Assembly: GCA_003996215.1 (NCBI GenBank)
Contig: QJPP01003534.1
Location: 41,956-105,955, forward strand
DNA length: 64,000 bases
Source of the DNA: Jaltomata sinuosa
Taxonomy: Eukaryota > Streptophyta > Magnoliopsida > Solanales > Solanaceae
Direction of reading: 5' to 3'
Shown here: positions 10,291 through 22,658 of the stretch, piece by piece
Layout: each line of letters starts with the position of its first letter
Numbering within the stretch: position 1 is the first letter of the stretch
Translations under genes and position numbers: made by a program
Notes under the pieces: model-generated
What the model was told of the DNA's origin: nothing
What the model saw: the letters and a program-made list of their open reading frames with translations, nothing else
The model's database searches: none

Positions 10291-12038
10291 ACATCAAAGT
10301 CTACCATATCCAGAATGACCAAATCTACCCAAGTCTGCAAACTCCACAAATACCACAGTACAGGCACGATAAACATGAGTCATAATCACAGACTTTTCAA
10401 CCAGGGTGGAAACATGGATAGGGGAATCAAGGATATCACAAATCAAATCTAGACCCAAATCAAACTTTACAAAAATATAAGAATATGTAGACCCTAGGTC
10501 AAAAAGTACAGAAGCCATCCTATCACAGAATAGAATTGTACCTGTGATCACCGCGTCCGATGCCTTAACTTTAGACTTCCCTGGAAAAGCATAACAATTA
10601 GCCTGGTCATCAATCCGAGCAACTTTTTTGGCTGGCTACCCCACTCCCCTGCCCACACCGTCATTACCCCTATCTCCCCGACCTCTGTAAAATTTACCTT
10701 GCCCACCCGGTGGTCGACCTCTAGCATAGCCACCTCTACCTGCTAGAACCACAGCCTTGGAATGCTACTGAGCCTGATTACTCATCTGTATGTGAGGTCA
10801 CTCCCTCTTAAAGTGACCCAGATCATCACAATAGAAACACCCGCGATCAAGAGTAGACCCACTGGTAGATGTGTAAGAAGCTCCCTAGCCTTTAGGAGCT
10901 GAGAACTACTGACTAGCTCCCAGAAGACCACCTGTGGCAGCTGGCAGGGCTGACTGAATAGGACGAGCAAAGTATATCGGATGATTGTGGCCCCTGGAGT
11001 ATGAACCAGTAAAATTCCCATTGTTCTGGGACTTATTGGCTAACACTTTAGCCTGCCCAACCTGCCTGACCCTTTCTAACTTTTTTACATAGACTGTGAC
11101 CTCATTGAAGCTCTTCCCTACTGAGGTCATGTTCACGGACAACACTTTCAATTCAGTATTCAAACCTTTCACAAACAACTGAATCCTCTCCTCTTCGATG
11201 CCCAACAACTGAGTAGCAAAATGATATAAGGCATAAAACTTGGCATCATAAAGCAAAGACAGACATGTTACCCTGCTCAAGGGCTAGAAACTCATCCTTC
11301 TTACTATCCCTTAAGGTACGGGGCATATACTTCTCTAAGAAGAGAGCATAAAACTCCATCCAAGTCAGTGAAGGCAAAAGAGATGACCGACATTCCACAT
11401 GAGACCTCCACTATTGCTTAGCATCAGCCTAAAGCTGAAAAGTGACAAACTCAACCCCATGTTGTTGGAAAATGCCCAACTTGTGTAGCCTTTCATAATA
11501 GTCCAAGATAAATTCATAAGCATCTTCCTTCTCAGTCCCCTGAAACGTAGGAGGTTACAGTTTCAGAATCTTTGTCAGCATCTCGTGCTCATTCCCTGTC
11601 ATAACTAGTCCTAACATTGGACAGAGGAACTCATTAGTACCCAATGCCGCATCCATCTTTGGAGCCGCTGCAACTGCTAGTTGGGTGCACGAAACCTAAT
11701 TTGTATTACCTGAGAGGGTGGATCCCGCACCAACTAGTACGCTAAGAAACCTCCACACCTGTTGAAATGCTTTGGGCGTGATAGAGGGAAGGCCTGCACC
11801 TCCAGCTGATGCCGCCTCTGCCTGTTCTGCACCCTCCTCAACAACAACCTAAACTTCTTCTTCAATGTGATCCTGAGGTAGGGGAGGGGTGGACTCTCGT
11901 GCAGTTGCATCTTCTTGAGCTCCACTCCTAGCGGGTGCTTCTCTACCTCGACCCCTTCCCCTGCCCCTTTCTCTACCTGAAAGCTAGGCCTGCTACTGGG
12001 ACCGCTTCTCTCGCTCTATTGTTTCTCGTATTGACCAT
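10290..12038 (-). pseudogene. Element R gag and protease
   Basis: The start ATG at 12038-12036 opens MVNTRNNRAREA, close to the MVRTR gag start of its relatives. The capsid-like core lies at about 11680-11060, a Gly/Arg-rich tail follows, and a CCHC knuckle CFYCDDLGHFKRE is at about 10845-10805, with its final Cys codon now a stop. The aspartic protease follows, with LFDLGSTYSYI at about 10520-10485. Multiple stops and frame changes break it. Its job was particle assembly and polyprotein cleavage in the family; it is not functional here. Confidence 0.85.
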
Positions 12039-12189
12039 CTGCGGACAAAGAGTGAAAGGAATTAGATACCAATTTGTATGACCAGATACCAATTAGAATC
12101 AAGTTACAACATGAAGGAAGAAAGAAGAGATAATCAAGTTCAAGACTCTAGTAGACTCATTTTGTTACGATGAGATGAATGAACCTAGG

Positions 12190-12201
12190 GCTCTAATACC
12201 A
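12190..12201 (-). other. Primer-binding site of element R
   Basis: The minus strand reads TGGTATTAGAGC, one base from the initiator-Met tRNA complement, 4 bases from the 5' LTR end at 12206. Confidence 0.85.
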
Positions 12202-12205
12202 TATT

Positions 12206-13060
12206 TGTCACAACCAAGACCATCATGATTGGCACCCACCCAAAACCCCTTGGGTGAGTGGACCAATACCGACCCAACACTTAGCAAAATCTAACAGCTC
12301 AAAAACAGTTTGCATAAATAAACTAACATTCAATGTCTCAAAATACTAAATAATAGAAATCTATGGAAAAGCCTCCCTAGAACCCGAAGGTCATCATTCC
12401 AAAATATCTACCAAGTCTTGAATAAGGGGATGCAACCCCAAAAGTAAAACAGAGTTTAAGCCCAAAATAAGTGGGCTACAACTAAAAGAAGAAAACAAGG
12501 TAGTTCAACCAAAGCATCTCACCCTTGAGATCTGAAACCGCTGGGACTAGGAGTGAGGTCGCGTGTCAGCCACCGGAAGATTGCCTGTACTCATAAAAGA
12601 AAATCAAGTGCAGAATCAATACACAACCACTGTGTACTGGTAGGATAATCGGCCAGCTCCAATAAACAAGATATGAACAGTAAACCAACACTGAGTAAAG
12701 TAGAGTAAACATGTAAACAAGCCAACAATATAACTAGACTACCAGTCTATTTCTTAGCCTTTAACCACATGAAACCAATTAACAACCATCGACAATACTC
12801 TATGATAATAACATATATCCTTTCCACCAAGTCCAGACCTACCAAGGATCCCCCTAACACTACGTAAGTATTATATGCAACCCCGGTCTACACCAAGACC
12901 AACCTCACATTTAAATACAATTACCCGACCTCTCATGGACCATATGCAATAATCACAATTTAAGAATACAACCTGGTCCACTCATGGAACCATCATCAGA
13001 ATACAATTAATACAATAAATCAAACCTGTAAAAGGTGTGGTACCCGAGCCAACCGATATG

Positions 13061-13099
<39 letters not shown>

Positions 13100-14459
13100 C
13101 CCATACCAGGCATGGTACCTGAGCCAACCGATATTATTCCCGTACCAGGCGTGGTACCTGAGACAACCAATATGTATCTTGTACCAGGCATAGTACCCAA
13201 GCCAAACGAATGTCACATAATCCAATAGTCAACAAACAATGAACAAAACACACTTATAAACCAACAAGCAACAACACCCAGTTCATTTCACAAGACTGAT
13301 AACAGGACAATTAAATATTCATAGACCATTCCCTAAACATGTAACTCATACAATACTAACCATTAGTACATGAACACACATTGCACATTGGGAAATAATA
13401 ACCATCACCTAACTTGAAGTACTCAAAAGCTCTATTGACCTAGATCCTTTCTATTTTCCAAAGCTCTTTCTTGTTCTTAGTTTAAAAATCATTATAAGAT
13501 ACTAAAATCAGTCCACATGGCCTACTAGTTACCCGGATTATGCAAAATCCCAAACCCTAGGCCAAACTATGATCATTCCACCTATTCCCGGGCTTTCCCA
13601 CCATTAATTCACCTAAGTCTACCATTTTTACAAATACATTTAGAGAATTATGGCTAATTGATCATAACCCAACAAGAATAATCAAGACCCAAGAACTTCT
13701 ACGCCCTAGAATCCTAATTTTTCTTGGATTCTACCATTCGTAGGTCAATCCAAACCTTTCCCCAAGTCCACCACTATAAATTCGACAAGGTAGGAAAGAT
13801 AGTACTAAGTTAGGGGAGTAGAATCCTTACCTTTGTGATGAAAAATTGTGAAAAATGAAGTAAGTTCATCCAAAATCGCCCTTTCTCTTCTCCAAAATGT
13901 TCTTGATGAAAAATGAATGTTTTGGGGAAGTTTCTGTCTTAAATCCTATCTCAGTCTACAATAGCACTCTATACACCACTATAGTTCTGCCGCTATAGCA
14001 AAACTGACCACTACGGTGGTACTGACCAAAGTTGACTTCCGCTATAGCAGAAATTATTCCGCTATAGTGGTGGTCGCTACCGCACTGTGTCAACCTCTAT
14101 GGTGGTTGACACGGGATAGAAAGTCATAAAATTCCCTAAAAGTACCCATTTTACAACACACCTTTAAATCCTGACTTCCCAAAATAATCCCTTCACGTCA
14201 ACCTTGATACCGGGAGTTCTACTCACCCGAATTCTCTTCCAAAAAGTCCCTTGGACTCCTTTATATCTTGGATAATGGAAAAACTAGCTCACTATAAGAT
14301 ATATTACCCAATGCTTAGCTGGATTTTTTTAGACCATATATTGCTCAGAATCGTCTGAGACTAGCCTAGCATAGAATTTTCAATTCCCAAACTTAAAAGT
14401 TTTCTAACCCAAAACTTGGCACGGAAAGTTTACCCATAATGACAGACCCGATCGTTATA
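12206..14459 (-). repeat. Element R 5' LTR (2.25 kb)
   Basis: The LTR runs from TATAACGATC at 14459 to TTGTGACA at 12206 on the minus strand and is followed by the PBS. It is a full-length partner to 6939-8350. It contains four GGYRTGGTACCYGAGCCAACC units (13027-13208), interrupted by a long TA microsatellite, and a region near 13960-14110 with repeated short CTATAG and CTATAGTGG words. No gene is present. Confidence 0.9.
13064..13098. repeat. TA microsatellite inside LTR R
   Basis: An almost pure run of about 17 TA units follows TATG, between two units of the GGTACC-type array. The sister LTR holds only a short ATTTATATATAT run at the same place (7789-7802), so the run changed length after insertion. 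Confidence 0.95.
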
Positions 14460-15568
14460 GGTGGAAAGAGAGCTTGTACTCATGGTGGTTTTAGTGGTTC
14501 ATCATCTTTGGGCAGGGACTTCAGAGGTAGGGTCCAGCGTTATCAGCATAGTAGACCAGTTAAGGCAGCATTGCAATTTTTTTGTGGTGGTTATTCTGGG
14601 TTGAGTGGTCAAAGTTAAGGTCAAACATCCAAAGATTTTCATTTTGGGTTTTCAGGTTGCGGCAGGAGATACAGTTCATCTGGGCCATCCCATCAACCTA
14701 CTACAGTTAGTGGATTCTTTGATTATGGAGATTTTAGTCATTATGCTCGAGAGTGCCCCAAGCATAGGCAAGGTCATCCGCAATAGAGTTCTCAGATGCA
14801 GATGGGCACCAGCACCATAGGCTAGAGGAGGTACACAATATGGTAAATGTGGATTTCAGGGTGCCAGGGGTAGAGCCCAGGTGACTCGTGGTGGTGATCA
14901 TGGAGTTACTTAGTCTGGGGGCAGACGTGGTTAATATTATGCCTTTCAAGGTGGACTCGAGGTAGAGGCCTCAAATGTTGTTATTACTGGTATCGTCCCC
15001 ATTTTTCATCGACCTACTTCAATATTATTTGACCCTTGTTCTACTTATTCATGTGTCTGGATATTTTGCTTTGAGTATTGATATGGTGTGTGAGTCCTTT
15101 GTCATACCTATTTGTGTTTCTACCTTGGTAGGTAATTTTTTAGTGATAGACAAGGTGTACTGATCCTGTGTTATGACTCTTTGAGGGTATGATACTTGGG
15201 CAGATTTGATTATTTGAGATATGATAGATTTTTGATGTTATTTTGGGTATGGATTGACTCTCTCCATATCATGCTATTGTTGATTGTTTTTCCAAGATAG
15301 TTACTTTAGTTATGTTGGGTATACCGAGGTTGGAGTGGAAGGGTACATAGGGTTCATATCCTAAGAGCGTTATTGCCTTTCTTTGGGCTTAGCGGATGGT
15401 GGAGAAGAGGTGCCTTTCTTAATTGGCGTATGTGCGTGATACTAGTTGCTGACATGCCTCATTTGGAATCAATAAGGGTGGTGAGAGAGTTTTGGGATGT
15501 ATTGCCCATGAATCTTCCAGGTGTTCCTCCTGATAGAGACATCAATTTTCAATTAACTTGGAGCCAGG
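14460..15568 (+). pseudogene. Element P gag C-terminus and protease
   Basis: Gag reading resumes after the TSD copy with GGKRACTHGGFSGSS. The zinc knuckle at about 14705-14757 reads FFDYGDFSHYARECP, in which the first two Cys of the CCHC motif are replaced. The protease follows with ILFDPCSTYSCVS at about 15020-15060, and then the ILGMD*LSPYHA segment near 15245. Stops occur in most blocks (for example at 15166 and 15213). The last codons spell LEPG before the insertion of X at 15569; the frame resumes at 52897. Confidence 0.82.
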
Positions 15569-16314
15569 TGATGTGAGTCTAAAAGTCATGATTTTATACT
15601 ATAGTTTGCCTCATATTATTATTTGTTTTAGTATGGTTTTGAGCTTACTGTATACAACATACGCTTATGTAACTTGTGTTGATATGTAGGATAAAGAACA
15701 ATGGATTTTTGCATAGATTTGGAGCATATTAGAATATTAATTGAGCTTTGAAGTCTGAGTAGGAGCCAAGGAAGGTGATTTGGAGCATGTCCAAGAATAG
15801 TAGATTAAGATGAGAGCTTACGAAGGTGAAACAGAGAAAAAATGCACTACGGAAGAGCTCTAGGTGCCGCCTCAAGAACCCTCGTAGGCCAAATGGACAG
15901 ACCAAACAACATGGCTGTCGAAATGGCCTATGGCACCGCTCTTGGCATGGCCTTAGTGCAAATTTTGGGCAACTTTTTCCCAACTCATTTTTAAGAAGGA
16001 AAATTTGACCTGGAATCCTACAAAACCCTATATATACTACCCTTAGGCAATTTTTGTAAGGGAGAACTGATTATAAATGATCTTTTGACCTAGGGAGAGC
16101 TTGGAGCCACTGTGGAAGCCCGAGAACATCAGTTTTATCTTTTCTTCTACATTATTTTATTATTTTTACGTTTTTCATAAAATATTTTGTAGTAATTCCT
16201 CCATGTCTATGTGGAGCTAAACTCCTCATCTAGAGTTATGGTAATTTCATAATTGCTGATGTATGAACTTGATTTGATTTGTTAAGATATTCATCATCTT
16301 GCTATGACTCATGT
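15569..16314 (+). repeat. Element X 5' LTR, first piece
   Basis: It aligns with 51543 to about 52280 of the 3' LTR. Shared blocks include AAAAGTCATGATTTTATACT at the start and the TCCTCCATGTCTATGTGGAG block near 16200. It is cut at 16314 by element B, and the remaining part begins at 27082. Two overlapping short ORFs near 15730-16010 lie on opposite strands and have no family match. Confidence 0.9.
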
Positions 16315-18424
16315 TGTCATGCCCTGAGGCTACCTCCTAGACGCAACGTTGCGTCAGTGTCACAAGTGACCCCAAGCAAACCCATGGCATGGCATATCTA
16401 TACAATTTCAAGTTAAAAGCATATACTGTGCAGAAGTTGAAAAACAGTTTAATATCTGAAGTGGGAAAAGCCCAAAACATGTCTGAATGTAAAATATATA
16501 AAGAGTATAGTGATGACTGGGAACACCACTAATAACTCAAGTTGAATCTAGTCTATGTCTAAAAGCCTCTAACTGATATAAGTTGTTGGGACATGCCCCC
16601 AGCTAACTCTACTAATCTGAAACTGAAATATAAAGACTGAAAAGTAAAGCATGTCTATCGTCCTCGAACTAAGAGGACTAACCACTGCAGCTGCTGAGTA
16701 GGACTGGAAATCGATCCAAGCACGGTCCGGATGCTGAGCGGCTGAACCTACATCATGAAACGATGTAGCACAAGAGTATGCATCAGTACTTTGAATGTAC
16801 TGAGCATGCGAGATATGGACTAAGCTGAACAACATAATAACTTAACATGGAAATATATATATAGACTGAAGCATAAACTGAAGATAAGCTAAATGCAATA
16901 ACCAAGTACTAACATAGATATACATAGCATGTTGAACTGAATAACTGAAATAGATACTGAGTATATGGTCAATGCAATATGAGTCTGACTGTGGGAGATA
17001 CTATTAACCAACATACCCCTAGCTGAGTTAACTGTGGGGCCAACTTTTAACCCTGGATGGAAGAGCATTCATATGTTGCCAAGGGTACAAACAAATCTGA
17101 AATGGATCCACTAACTGATGTCCACAAGGGACAACGGTGTCAAGCCTAATCTGCCAGGTGACCCCTTTAGAACCTATGGTGGCGCCGTAGTTCTGGGACT
17201 CGGGGATTGCTGCTAAAGGTCTTAACTTAAACTGGCGGGTGATCCTTCATCCCTTACTCCCAACTGGATATAAAGCTAAAGATGCAACTATAATACTAAA
17301 TATCTCAAAATACTGATATAATCTGAGAATGCAACATACATATACTAAAGGATATGACATTCGAATTCTGAAGCATGTTTGTCTGACTAATCTTCCTAGC
17401 AAGTATAATTTATGAGATACTGAAATTAACACAATCTAGGGTTTCTGATTTCTATACATGAAATTATACTAATTCTCCAAGAACGTGTAATTAACACCAT
17501 GTAAAATATAGCAGCTCAATTATAATGAATCCCTAGGATTAAGGAACCATAGGTCTGAATATAACATGGAGAAACTGAAGAAACTAACTGAATTCTAGGG
17601 ACCTAATGGGTGAAAGGAACCCACTAGTGAAATCCCACATACCTGGTGAAGAAACTACGAAGAAATGCTTTGGATTTTGGGGCTGAACTTGAAGAAGACC
17701 TCTGCTTGTTCTTCAGAGAAAATTGTCGCTTCTTTTGTTTCTTTTCTTTCTAAGTCTGATGATTTTAGGAGAATAGAGGTTTTAGGTAGTCTTTGGCTAA
17801 TTAATTAGGCTTAGAATAACCAAAACGATGTAGTATAGTCCTTAAAAGATGTAGGAAAAGTCTGGAATGCCCCTGGAAAAATTAAAGAAAAATTTCTGAA
17901 ATTCGCGACTCAGGTTCCACGGATGGGTTCTACGGCTCGTGGAAACTTCCATGGCTCATGGAACCCTGTCGTGGTTCTTGGACCTAAAAATTGAGCTACT
18001 GGAATTAGGCTCCACGAGTTGGGTTCACGACTCGTGGAAACTTCCATGGGTCATGGATCTTACTCGTGGATCCTGGGCTAAAATCTCTGGGTCTCTGAGG
18101 TTGGGTTCCATGATTTGGGTTCACAACTCTTGGAAACTTCCACGGTTCATGGATCCCACTCATGGATCCTGGGAGTCATCTACAGGGAAGATTCCACGAA
18201 CAGGTTCTACGGTCCATGGAAACTTCTACGGGTCATAAACTTAGGTCATAGAATGAACTTTAGGGGAGCAGTCCTCTAATCTTGGTTCCACGATTTTAGT
18301 CTATGACTCATGAACTGTTCCACGGCTCGTGGGATTGACTCGTGGTTTTGCTGACAGTTGGAAATTTTAAATTCTTTCTAGTTTTCTGAGCTGAGTCTAG
18401 GCTTGGAAGTTCTGGGGTGTTACA
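16315..18424 (-). repeat. Element B 3' LTR
   Basis: On the minus strand it begins TGTAACACCCC at 18424 and ends TGACA at 16315. It is the sister of 24982-27076. The U3 part (17905-18345) has a degenerate array of about 110-base units containing CACGACTCGTGGAA and GGATCCTGGG words. A 99-residue plus-strand ORF at 17939 translates this array and recurs in the sister LTR at 26604; it is a by-product of repetition. Confidence 0.93.
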
Positions 18425-18440
18425 ATATATCCCCCTTGGG
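18425..18440 (-). other. Polypurine tract of element B
   Basis: The minus strand reads CCCAAGGGGGATATAT immediately before the LTR start TGTAACACC. A purine-rich run next to the 3' LTR is the plus-strand priming site of LTR retrotransposons. Confidence 0.85.
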
Positions 18441-18649
18441 ATCATTCGTCCTCAAATAAACACTAAACAATCTCAGTTTGGAGGGAAGGAGCTACAATCC
18501 CTACCAACTGAATACTAGAAACTGATATCTAACTGAACTAAGTTCCATGGATATGCAAATATGCTGAAATGCAAGGATAACTGATGGAACAAGGTACTGA
18601 GACTGGATTACACAAGAGTAAACTGAGAGACTGAAGAGGAACTATTACC

Positions 18650-20000
18650 TCAAGCTGAAGCTAAATCGGAAGGAAAGAGGTGAGGATACTTGGCCATTAT
18701 GGCTGCTTCTGCTTCCCAAGTAGCTCCCTCTATGGATTGATTCCTCCACAAGACCTTCACTGAAGCGATTTTCTTATTTCTCAACCTATGAACCTGGTGG
18801 TCAAGAATCTCAACTAGGACCATCTCATAGGTGACGCTATCCTTCATAGCCACACTCTCTAAAGGTACTATCGATGTCGGATCACCCACACACTTCTTTA
18901 ACAAGGAATTGTGAAAGACTGGATGAACCGCTACTAGGTCTGTTGTCAACTCTAACTTATAAGCCACACTACTAATCCTTTTTCAAGATTCTGTAAGGAC
19001 CTACATACCTGTGACTGAGCTTCCCTTTCTTGCCAAATCTCATCACCCCCCTTATAGGTTACACTTTCAGAAAGACCCAATCATCGATCTCGAACTCTAA
19101 GTCCCTCCTTCTCACATCTGTATAAGACTTCTGATGACTATGAGTTGTCTTAAGTCTATCTATGATGAGATGAACTTTCACCATAGCCTCATGAACCAAA
19201 TCTGGCCCAATCAAGGCTTCTTCACCTACTTCGAACCAACCAACTGGAGACCTGCATCTACGCCCATAGAATGCCTCATATGGGGCTATCTGAATACTGG
19301 AGTGGAAATTGTTATTATAGGAAAACTCTATGAGGAGTAGGTGATCATCCCAACTACCTTGAAATCGATCATGGAAGATCTTAACATGTCCTCTAAGGTC
19401 TGAATAGTACACTCTACCTGACCATCCATCTGTGGATGAAATATTGTACTGAGATTCACCTGAGTACCAAGACCTTTCTGAAATAATCTCTAGAATTGAG
19501 AGGTAAACTGAGGACCTATATCTGAGATGATAGACAAGGGGACCCCATGTAACCTGACTATCTCACTGATGTAGAGTCTGGCATAGTCCTCTGCTGAATC
19601 AGTAGTCTTAATAGCCAAGAAGTAGGCTGACTTTGTGACTCTATCCACTATCACCCAAATGGAGTCATGATGTCTGCGAGTATGAGGTAAACACGTAATA
19701 AAATTCATGTTGACCACTTCCCACTTCCAAGTAGGAATGCTAATCTTCTCAGTCACACCTCATGGTATCTGATGTTCTACTTTAACCTGCTGACAATTGG
19801 GACATTATCCACAAAATCTGCGATGTCCCTCTTCATGTCGTTCCACCAATAGACTTCCGGTAGATCACGGTACATCTTAGTGGCACCCAGATGACTGAAA
19901 TATCTGGAATATGGGCTTCTGTAAGGATCTGCTGCCTCAACTCACCCACATTAGGAACACATAAATGGACCTAGTAGTGAAGCATGCCATCTCCTCCTTG
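18650..20000 (-). pseudogene. Element B integrase and chromodomain-like end
   Basis: The INT zinc-finger region is at about 19990-19770, with frameshifts. The core at 19756-19059 has WKWEVVNMNFITCLP, where the first catalytic Asp of the usual MDF is Asn, then SDIGPQFTSQF with its Asp intact, and the HPQMDGQVECTI block with the Glu intact. The GPF-type SH3-like region follows. The C-terminus (18967-18650) holds KKIASVKVLWRNQSIEGATW, the chromodomain-like signature of the Tekay/Del clade, which in the family targets insertion to heterochromatin. Stops and frameshifts split it at least four times. Confidence 0.88.
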
Positions 20001-21787
20001 GGAGAAAACCTCTACTCTCTGCTAATGAACTGTACCTTTCAACTGAAGTAGGATGGGATCATTGTCTTGTTTCTCTTTAACCTTCGCTACCAATAAAGAT
20101 TCTGACCCATTCTGGACTATCACACCACTATCTATCATTCCCATGAGGCAAACTCCTAAGCGAGCAAGCCTATGAATATCCCTGGCTAATTCTTTCCTCT
20201 CTTCCTCAACATGTGACACACTACCCATGGACAGTCTGCTGAGGGCATCAACCACTACATTGTCTTACCCTGATGGTAGAGCACATTCATATCATAGTCC
20301 TTAAGGAACTCAAGCCATCTCCTCTGATGAAGATTCAACTCTTTCTGGGTGAACACATACTAGAGGCTCTTATGATCTGTGAACACATCAACATAAACAC
20401 CATACAAGTAATGTCTCCAAATCTTTAGGGCAAACAAAACAACAACAAGCTCGAGGTCATGAGTCGGGTAATTCTTCTCATGGACCTTAAGCTGTCTGGA
20501 AGCATAAGCTATGACCTTACCCTGCTACATCAAGACGCAACCTAGTCCAACCCTAGATGCATCACAATAAACCACATAGCCATCTGAACCCTCTGGTAGA
20601 GTAAAAATGGGAGTTGTGGTCAACCTGGTCTTCAGTTCCAAGAATCTTTTCTCACACTCATCTGACCACTGTAACTTGACTTTCTTCTGAGTCAACTTGG
20701 TCAATGGGATAGCTATGGATGATAATCCTTCCACAAATATCCTGTAATAACCAGCTAAACCCAAGAAACTTCTAATGTTTGTTAGAGAGGTGGGCCTAGG
20801 CCAGTTCTATACTACCTCGATCTTCTGAGAATCGACTCAGATGCCTTCACTAGACACCACATGACCAACAAAAGCAACTGATTTCAACCAAAACTCACAC
20901 TTACTAAACTTGGCGAATAACTGGCAATCTTTGAGAGTATGCAGAATGACCCTCAGATAGTTCGTATGCTCCTCCTTATTCTGAGAATAAACAAGGATAT
21001 CATCAATGAATACAATGACGAATAAGTCCAAATACTGTTTGAACTCCCTGTTCATTAAATCCATAAAAGCTGCAGGAGAATTGGTTAGTCCAAAAGACAT
21101 AACTACAAATTCATAGTGACCATACCGAGTCTTGAATGTTATCTTTGGGATGTCACTACCTCTGACTCTAAGATGATGATAGCCTGATCTGAGGTCTATC
21201 TTAGAGAAGTAACTAGCACCTTGAAGCTGGTTGAACAAGTCATCAATCCTGGGTATGAGATATTTATTCTTGATTGTGACTTTGTTAAACTGACGGTAGT
21301 TAATGCATATCTTGAGAGAACCATTTTTCTTATACACGAAAAGCACTAGAGCACCCCATGAAGAGATGTTGGGTCTGATAAGGCCCTTATCTAGAAGGTC
21401 TTTCAACTATTCTTTCAATTCCTTAAGCTCAGCTGGAGCCATTCTATAAGGAGGAATCAAAATAGGCTGGGTATCTGGAAGGAGATCTATTCCAAAGTTA
21501 ATTTCCCATTTAGGAGGAACTCTGGGAATATATTTTGGGAATACTTTTGGAAACTTATTCACCACTGAGACTGACTCAACAGTTGGGGTTTCAGAGTTTG
21601 AATCATTAACCCAAACAAGATGATATATATACCCTTTGGAAATTATTTTTCTGGCCTTAAGGTAAGAGATAAATCGACCTACAGGCACTGAGGTACTACC
21701 CTTCCATTCTAATACTGGCTTATTTGGAAACTGAAACCAAATGATCCTAGTTCTGCAATTAAATGAGGCATAATAGGATGTAACCAA
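20001..21787 (-). pseudogene. Element B reverse transcriptase and RNase H
   Basis: RT is preserved in a 189-residue open stretch (21406-20837): SSWGALVLFVYKKNGSL, the RQFNKVT motif, YGHYEFVVMSFGLTNSPAAF and the active-site FIDDILVYS. Its PR-linker side (21787-21407) ends in PPYRMAPAELKELKE. RNase H follows (20764-20225) with VYCDAS, IAYASRQL, THDLEL and FTDHKSL, so all recognisable acidic residues are present. A connecting frame change at 20836 and stops after LGCVLM and FTDHKSL break it. Role in the family: copying element RNA into DNA in virus-like particles. Confidence 0.92.
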
Positions 21788-22658
21788 TCCATACCTAGAA
21801 TAACATCAAAGTCAGTCATTTCTAAATCTAAAAGATCTACTGAGGTGACTTTTTGGGAAACTGTGACAGGGAAATTTCTGTATACTCATCTAGCTATAAC
21901 TGGGCCACCAACTGGAGTAGAGACTGAGAAGGGTTCTGGGAGAGTTTCTGGACTGACCCCAAAATTTAAGGTATATATGGAGTTACAAAAGAAAGTGTAG
22001 CCCCTAGGTCTAACAATGCATAAATATCTTAATAGAAGACTTGCAATGTACCCGTGACCACATCGGGAGAATCCTCATGGTCCTGTCGAACATGAAGAGC
22101 ATACAACCTGTTCTGGCGCTGACCACCACCTATACCAAAAAAGGAACCCTGCTGAGTGGGGCAACCTGTTGGAGCTACTGTAGAGCTGGCCTGATTCTGT
22201 GAATGAGTATCCCTGCCCTTCTGAGAATTTTTAGGGCACTCTTTCATCTTGTGACTGGCTTACCACACCCAAAGCTATTTCCACTACCTGCGATGCACTC
22301 ACCCTGATGGTTCTTACCGAACTTTTTATACGTTGGATGAATACGCCCACTAGTAACTTTAACTTGGGACTTAGAGCCTGGTGATCTATCCCGTCGATCC
22401 TGACTGAATTTAGGCACTGGGCACTAGCAGAAGATGGATCCAGAGCTGAAGTTTTCTGACGAAATTGAGAGCGATTACCACCCTCTAACTTCTACTGAGA
22501 GTAGTTAAAATTACCTGTTCTGTATCTCTTACTATCTCCTCCCCTCTCTTTGATTTTCTCTTCCTCAATCTACTGAGCATAAGTAACTAATCTGGAGAAA
22601 TCCATCTCCTTGATCAGCTTAGCGGTCTTGCACTCTTTGACCACATCATCCGACACAC
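21788..22658 (-). pseudogene. Element B gag C-terminus, knuckle and protease
   Basis: Reading leftward from the solo-LTR insertion at 22659: gag resumes with VSDDVVKECKTAKLIKEMDF, passes a basic Ser/Gln-rich stretch and reaches a CCHC knuckle CFGCGKP..MKECP at about 22285-22240, where one missing base shifts the frame. The protease motif ALLDLGATLSFVT is at about 22025-21985. The segment to 21788 contains stops. The catalytic Asp of the protease is kept. Confidence 0.8.

Larger units (their letters stand above)
6939..14459 (-). mobile_element. Element R: minus-strand chromovirus inside P gag
   Basis: R is bounded by a perfect 5-bp TSD, ggtgg at 6934-6938 and 14460-14464. Its LTR ends are slightly mutated (TTTCA for TGTCA at 6939, and TATAACG for TGTAACG at 14459). 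From right to left it holds a 5' LTR 12206-14459, PBS 12190-12201, gag 12038 to about 10552, PR, RT, RNase H, the INT zinc-finger region, and a truncated 3' LTR. A deletion joins LTR sequence directly to INT sequence near 8350. It removes the INT core, chromodomain, PPT and the first 0.85 kb of the 3' LTR. R cannot be autonomous. Confidence 0.92.

Noticed and set aside
13007..13225. Two overlapping 72-residue ORFs with Tyr-Ile runs
   Set aside because: They translate the TA microsatellite and the tandem units inside the R LTR.
17939..18238. Plus-strand 99-residue ORF with repeated WVHDSWKLP words, also at 26604-26903
   Set aside because: It translates the palindromic U3 array of the B LTRs on the antisense strand of the element. 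The repeats of the peptide come from the DNA repeats, and no gene signal surrounds it.
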